The notes under the pieces are model-generated. The model was given only the letters and a program-made list of their open reading frames with translations, was not told where the DNA came from and searched no databases. Positions 60,442 to 64,000 of a stretch of DNA of 64,000 nt are shown here, one piece after another. The translations under genes were made by a program, and so were the position numbers. The DNA comes from Kribbella capetownensis (GTDB taxonomy: Bacteria; Actinomycetota; Actinomycetes; Propionibacteriales; Kribbellaceae): contig NZ_SJKD01000005.1 in the NCBI RefSeq assembly GCF_004331485.1, forward strand, positions 434,001 to 498,000, written 5' to 3'. Position 1 is the first letter of the stretch. The number at the start of each line of letters is the position of its first letter.

Positions 60442-60470
60442 CGCTAACCCATTCTGTACCGCGCAGTCAA
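60442..60470 (-). promoter_or_regulatory. Possible promoter of the TetR-MFS operon
   Basis: On the minus strand TTGACT (60470-60465) and TTAGCG (60447-60442) are separated by 17 bp. The -10 is weak. It ends 8 bp before the GTG start, so the transcript would have almost no leader. Confidence 0.35.
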
Positions 60471-60529
60471 AAACCTACTGACCGAGGCCGGCGGCACCAC
60501 CGCAACCCCAAACAACCAACCCCAGCAAC

Positions 60530-60562
60530 AAGGGGCGCCACCCATCCCAGGTGGCGCCCCTT
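60530..60562. terminator. Terminator hairpin after the ABC exporter operon
   Basis: AAGGGGCGCCACC and GGTGGCGCCCCTT pair perfectly over 13 bp around a 7-nt loop. It lies 7 bp past the stop of the ABC gene at 60570 and should end that transcript; the TetR promoter faces away from it. Confidence 0.9.
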
Positions 60563-60569
60563 CCTGCTG

Positions 60570-62648
60570 TTACCGGCGTACTGCCGCCGGAGCCCTTACG
60601 GGGGCCGCGATGGTGGCGGCTTCCTCGTCCATGTCTACTACTGCGCCGCTGAATTGGGCGTTGTAGAGGCGGGCGTAGGCTCCGTCGGCTGCCAGCAGTT
60701 CGTGGTGGCTGCCTTGTTCGACGATTGCGCCGTTCTCCATGACGAGGATGAGGTCCGCGTCGCGGATCGTGGAGAGGCGGTGGGCGATCACGAAGCTGGT
60801 GCGGTCGGAGCGGAGGGCGGCCATCGCCCGCTGCACCAGGACCTCGGTGCGGGTGTCGACCGAGCTGGTCGCCTCGTCCAGGATCAGCAGTTGCGGATCG
60901 GCCAGGAACGCCCGCGCGATGGTCAGCAGCTGCTTCTCACCGGCACTGACGTTGCTGCCCTCCTCATCGATCACCGTGTCGTACCCGTCGGGCAGGCTGT
61001 GCACGAAGCGGTCGACGTACGTCGCCTTGGCAGCGGCCAGCATGTCCTCCTCGGTGGCCTTCAGGTTGCCGTAGAGGATGTTGTCCCGGATCGTGCCGCC
61101 GAACAGCCAGGTGTCCTGCAGCACCATGCCGATCCGCGACCGCAGGTCGTGCCGGGTCAGCTCGGTGATGTCGACACCGTCGAGCGTGATCCGCCCGCCG
61201 TTCAGCTCGTAGAACCGCATGACCAGGTTGACCAGCGTGGTCTTGCCCGCACCGGTCGGACCGACGATTGCGACCGTCTGGCCGGGCTCGGCGATCAGGC
61301 TCAGGTCCGTGATCAGAGGCTTCTCCGGGTCGTACGAGAACGACACGTGCTCGAACTCGACCCGCCCGCGGGAGTCGGTGACCTTCTCCGGCGTCGCGTC
61401 GTCCGGCACCTGCTCCTCGGCGTCCAGCACCTCGAAGACCCGCTCGGCCGAGGCGACCCCGGACTGCAGCAGGTTGGCCATCGAGGCGACCTGGGTCAGC
61501 GGCTGGGTGAACTGCCGCGAGTACTGGATGAACGCCTGGACGTCGCCCAGCGACATCGTGCCGGAGGCGACCCGCAGACCGCCGATGACCGCGATGACCA
61601 CGTAGTTGACGTTCCCGATGAACATCATCACCGGCATGATCAGGCCCGAGATGAACTGCGCCCCGAACGCGGCCTGGTACAGCTCCTCGTTCTTCCTCGC
61701 GAAGCTCTCCTCGATCTCCTTCTGCCGGCCGAACACCTTCACCAGCTCGTGCCCGGTGAACGCTTCCTCGATCTGGCCGTTCAACGCGCCGGTATGACGC
61801 CATTGCGCGACGAAGCGAACCTGCGACCGCTTGGCGATCACCGCGGTGAGGACCATCGAGATCGGGATCGTGACGAGCGCGATCAGAGCCAGCAGCGGCG
61901 AGACCACGAACATCATCGTGACCACCCCGATCACTGTCAGCAGTGAGGTGAGCAGCTGACTCAGGGTCTGCTGCAGGCTGGTCGAGATGTTGTCGATGTC
62001 GTTCGTCACCCGGCTGAGCAGCTCGCCGCGGGGCGCGCCGTCGAAGTAGCTCAGCGGCAGCCGGTTCAGCTTGCCCTCGACGTCGGACCGCAGCGCGAGG
62101 ATGGTTCGCTGGACCACGCCGTTCAGGATGTAGCCCTGCATCCAGGACAGGAAGAACGCCCCGACGTACAGGCCCAGCACCATCAGCAGGACGTTGCGCA
62201 GGGCATCGAAGTCGATGCCGACGCCCGGGATCAGGTCGATCCCGCCGAGCAGGTCGGCCAGCCGGCCGTTGCCCGAGGCCCGGGTCTGCTCGATCACCTG
62301 GTCCTTGGTCAGACCGCTCGGCAGTCGCTTGCCGATCGCGCCGGCGAAGATCAGGTCGGTCGCGCGACCGAGGATCTTCGGCCCGAGGACCGACAGTGTG
62401 ACGCTGCAGACCGCCAGCGCGACGACACCGCTCACCTGGAGCCGATGCGGCCGCAACCGTCCGAGCAGCCGCCTCGCCGACGGACCGAAGTTCATCGACT
62501 TGTCCCCCGGGATACCACCCGGAGGCCCGAACGCACGGCCCGTCGTCGGCCGCTCGGTCGCCTTCACCGTCGCCGCACCACCGGCGGGCGCAGCCTCAGG
62601 CGCTGGTCCCTGTCCGTTCGGAGAGGGCGGTGTCTTGTTCTCGCTCAT
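60570..62648 (-). CDS. ABC exporter half-transporter (canonical Walker motifs)
   Basis: A 692-residue TMD-NBD half-transporter with a Pro/Ala/Gly-rich cytosolic N-terminal extension of about 70 residues and six membrane helices. The NBD has Walker A GPTGAGKTTL, Q-loop VLQDTWLFGG, Walker B LLILDEATSSVD and His in VIAHRLSTI. Its signature is VSAGEKQL rather than LSGGQ. ATG 62648 was chosen because the codons above it are an Arg-rich non-homologous stretch. With the gene at 62725 it should form a heterodimeric exporter. Confidence 0.93.
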   Translation of the reverse strand: MSENKTPPSPNGQGPAPEAAPAGGAATVKATERPTTGRAFGPPGGIPGDKSMNFGPSARRLLGRLRPHRLQVSGVVALAVCSVTLSVLGPKILGRATDLIFAGAIGKRLPSGLTKDQVIEQTRASGNGRLADLLGGIDLIPGVGIDFDALRNVLLMVLGLYVGAFFLSWMQGYILNGVVQRTILALRSDVEGKLNRLPLSYFDGAPRGELLSRVTNDIDNISTSLQQTLSQLLTSLLTVIGVVTMMFVVSPLLALIALVTIPISMVLTAVIAKRSQVRFVAQWRHTGALNGQIEEAFTGHELVKVFGRQKEIEESFARKNEELYQAAFGAQFISGLIMPVMMFIGNVNYVVIAVIGGLRVASGTMSLGDVQAFIQYSRQFTQPLTQVASMANLLQSGVASAERVFEVLDAEEQVPDDATPEKVTDSRGRVEFEHVSFSYDPEKPLITDLSLIAEPGQTVAIVGPTGAGKTTLVNLVMRFYELNGGRITLDGVDITELTRHDLRSRIGMVLQDTWLFGGTIRDNILYGNLKATEEDMLAAAKATYVDRFVHSLPDGYDTVIDEEGSNVSAGEKQLLTIARAFLADPQLLILDEATSSVDTRTEVLVQRAMAALRSDRTSFVIAHRLSTIRDADLILVMENGAIVEQGSHHELLAADGAYARLYNAQFSGAVVDMDEEAATIAAPVRAPAAVRR

Positions 62649-62724
62649 GCACGTCCTCGCTTCGCTGCGGGCGCGCATGAGCGACACCGCTCGCTGTGTT
62701 CGATGGTGAACTCGCTTCGCTCCT

Positions 62725-64000
62725 TCACGCTGCCTCCTCCGCGGATCGCTGGGACTCGACGATCTCGACGTACGTCGGACAGGTGTCGAGCAACTCGTCA
62801 TGCCGGCCCTTGCCGACGATCGCGCCGTCCTCGATCACCACGATCTGGTCGGCGTCGACGATCGTGGACACGCGTTGCGCCACGATCACCACACACGCTT
62901 GCGCCGTGATCGGCCGCAGCGCCGCCCGCAGCCGGGCGTCGGTGGACAGGTCCAGCGCGGAGAAGGAGTCGTCGAACAGGTAGATCTCCGGCTTGCGGAC
63001 CAGTGCCCGCGCGATCGCGAGCCGCTGTCGCTGGCCGCCGGACACGTTCGTCCCGCCCTGCGCGATCGGCGCTTCCAGCCCTTCCGGCATCGCCTCGACG
63101 AAGTCCTTGCCCTGGGCAATCTCCAGCGCGTCCCAGAGCTCCTCGTCGGTCGCGTCCGGATTGCCGTACCGCAGGTTGCTGGCGACCGTCCCGGAGAACA
63201 GGTACGGCCGCTGCGGCACCAGGCCGATCCGCTCCCAGAGCGCCTCCGGCTCGATGTCGCGTACGTCGATCCCGTCGACGAGCACCCGCCCGTCGGTGGC
63301 ATCGAACAACCGCGGCACCAGCGAGAGCAGCGTCGTCTTGCCCGCACCCGTGCTGCCGATGATCGCGGTCGTCTGACCCGGCGATGCGACGAGGTCGATG
63401 TTGCGCAGTACCGGCTCGGCCGCCCCCGGGTACTGGAACGACGCGTTCTCGAAGACCAGTTGACCGCGCCCGGTGAACGACTTGATCGCGGTGACCGGCG
63501 GCCGGACCGAGGACTCGGTGTCGAGGACCTCGGAGATCCGGTCCGCGCAGACCGCGGCGCGCGGCACCATGATCATCACGAACACGCCCATCATCACCGA
63601 GAACAGGATCTGGATCAGGTAGCTCAGGAAGGCGGTCAACGCACCGACCTCCATCGTCCCGTTCTCGACCCGGGAGGCGCCGAACCACAGCACCGCGATG
63701 CTCGACACATTCAGGATCAGCATCACGGTCGGGAACACCAGCGCCATCAGCCGGCCGGCCCGGATGGCCGTGTCGGTCAGGTTCTGGTTCGCCTCGCCGA
63801 AGCGCTCGACCTCGTGCGGTTCGCGAACGAACGCGCGGACCACCCGGATGCCGGAGATCTGCTCACGCAGTACCCGGTTCACCCCGTCGATGTTCTTCTG
63901 CATCTTCCGGAACTGCGGCACCATCCGGCTCGCGATGAAGCCGACGCAGATCGCCAGCAGCGGTACGGCGACGGCCACCAGCCAGGACAGGCCGACGTCC
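62725..64000 (-). CDS. ABC exporter half-transporter (degenerate Walker B/H-loop), N-terminal part beyond window
   Basis: 425 codons from the right edge to the stop at 62725; the start lies outside. Part of the TMD and the whole NBD are seen: Walker A GSTGAGKTTLL, Q-loop VPQRPYLFSG, signature VSGGQRQRLAIARAL, Walker B IYLFDDSFSALD (catalytic Glu is Asp) and switch VAQRVSTI (His is Gln). The substitutions complement those in the partner, so one ATP site should be catalytically weak. It is encoded upstream of the partner with a 76-bp gap. The substrate is unknown (multidrug or lipid type). Confidence 0.93.
   Translation of the reverse strand, partial: DVGLSWLVAVAVPLLAICVGFIASRMVPQFRKMQKNIDGVNRVLREQISGIRVVRAFVREPHEVERFGEANQNLTDTAIRAGRLMALVFPTVMLILNVSSIAVLWFGASRVENGTMEVGALTAFLSYLIQILFSVMMGVFVMIMVPRAAVCADRISEVLDTESSVRPPVTAIKSFTGRGQLVFENASFQYPGAAEPVLRNIDLVASPGQTTAIIGSTGAGKTTLLSLVPRLFDATDGRVLVDGIDVRDIEPEALWERIGLVPQRPYLFSGTVASNLRYGNPDATDEELWDALEIAQGKDFVEAMPEGLEAPIAQGGTNVSGGQRQRLAIARALVRKPEIYLFDDSFSALDLSTDARLRAALRPITAQACVVIVAQRVSTIVDADQIVVIEDGAIVGKGRHDELLDTCPTYVEIVESQRSAEEAA

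Overview
The window is high-GC DNA with dense, often translationally coupled genes, many GTG starts, an RbpA gene behind a SigR-like promoter, and several sugar ABC importers of the family-1 binding-protein type. This points to a soil actinobacterium. The gene mix resembles Kribbella or related Propionibacteriales; that genus-level guess is inference. No rRNA, tRNA, IS element, CRISPR array or phage gene was seen.

Positions 1-27727 form a carbohydrate/organic-acid catabolic island with three ABC importers, none with its own ATPase. Module A (1-9814) has a partial kinase, an SDR, a gluconolactonase-like protein, a mutarotase-like protein, an importer, an FAD oxidoreductase, mannonate dehydratase and a GntR regulator. 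Module B (9890-18362) has an MDR dehydrogenase, an exported TIM-barrel glycosidase, a LacI regulator, a second importer and a paralogous FAD oxidoreductase. A 12-bp motif, GTACTACCATAC, ties A and B into one probable regulon. Module C (18368-26633, mostly minus strand) is an eight-gene coupled operon joining a third importer to CoA-transferase, crotonase-fold, lactonase-type and RraA-type enzymes, with a divergent GntR regulator.

Positions 26594-39585 are mostly housekeeping: aminotransferase, GDPD, UMF1-type MFS, a TetR/methyltransferase pair with tandem operators, rbpA, a MacAB-like export operon, an SGNH hydrolase, a block of palindromic repeats, fxsA and lnt. Between lnt and the next operon (39586-40185) is a gene-free stretch that can fold into a rod-like RNA of about 206 nt.

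Positions 40186-47156 encode most of the clostridial-type lysine fermentation route: kamA diverging from kdd, a YtcJ-type amidohydrolase, kamD, kamE and kal. The kce cleavage enzyme is not in the window, and KamA has an altered PLP-lysine loop.

Positions 47204-55765 are regulatory. They include XRE and Lrp regulators and the most unusual locus: a NarL-type response regulator, a histidine kinase that keeps its phospho-acceptor His but has lost its ATP-binding boxes, a TRAP-type binding lipoprotein with no TRAP permease, and a second kinase with intact ATPase boxes but Arg where the His should be. The two kinases look complementary. Positions 55778-64000 carry a 5'-3' exonuclease, an M20 peptidase, a hydrolase, an MFS/TetR pair, and a heterodimeric ABC exporter with one degenerate ATP site, cut by the right edge.
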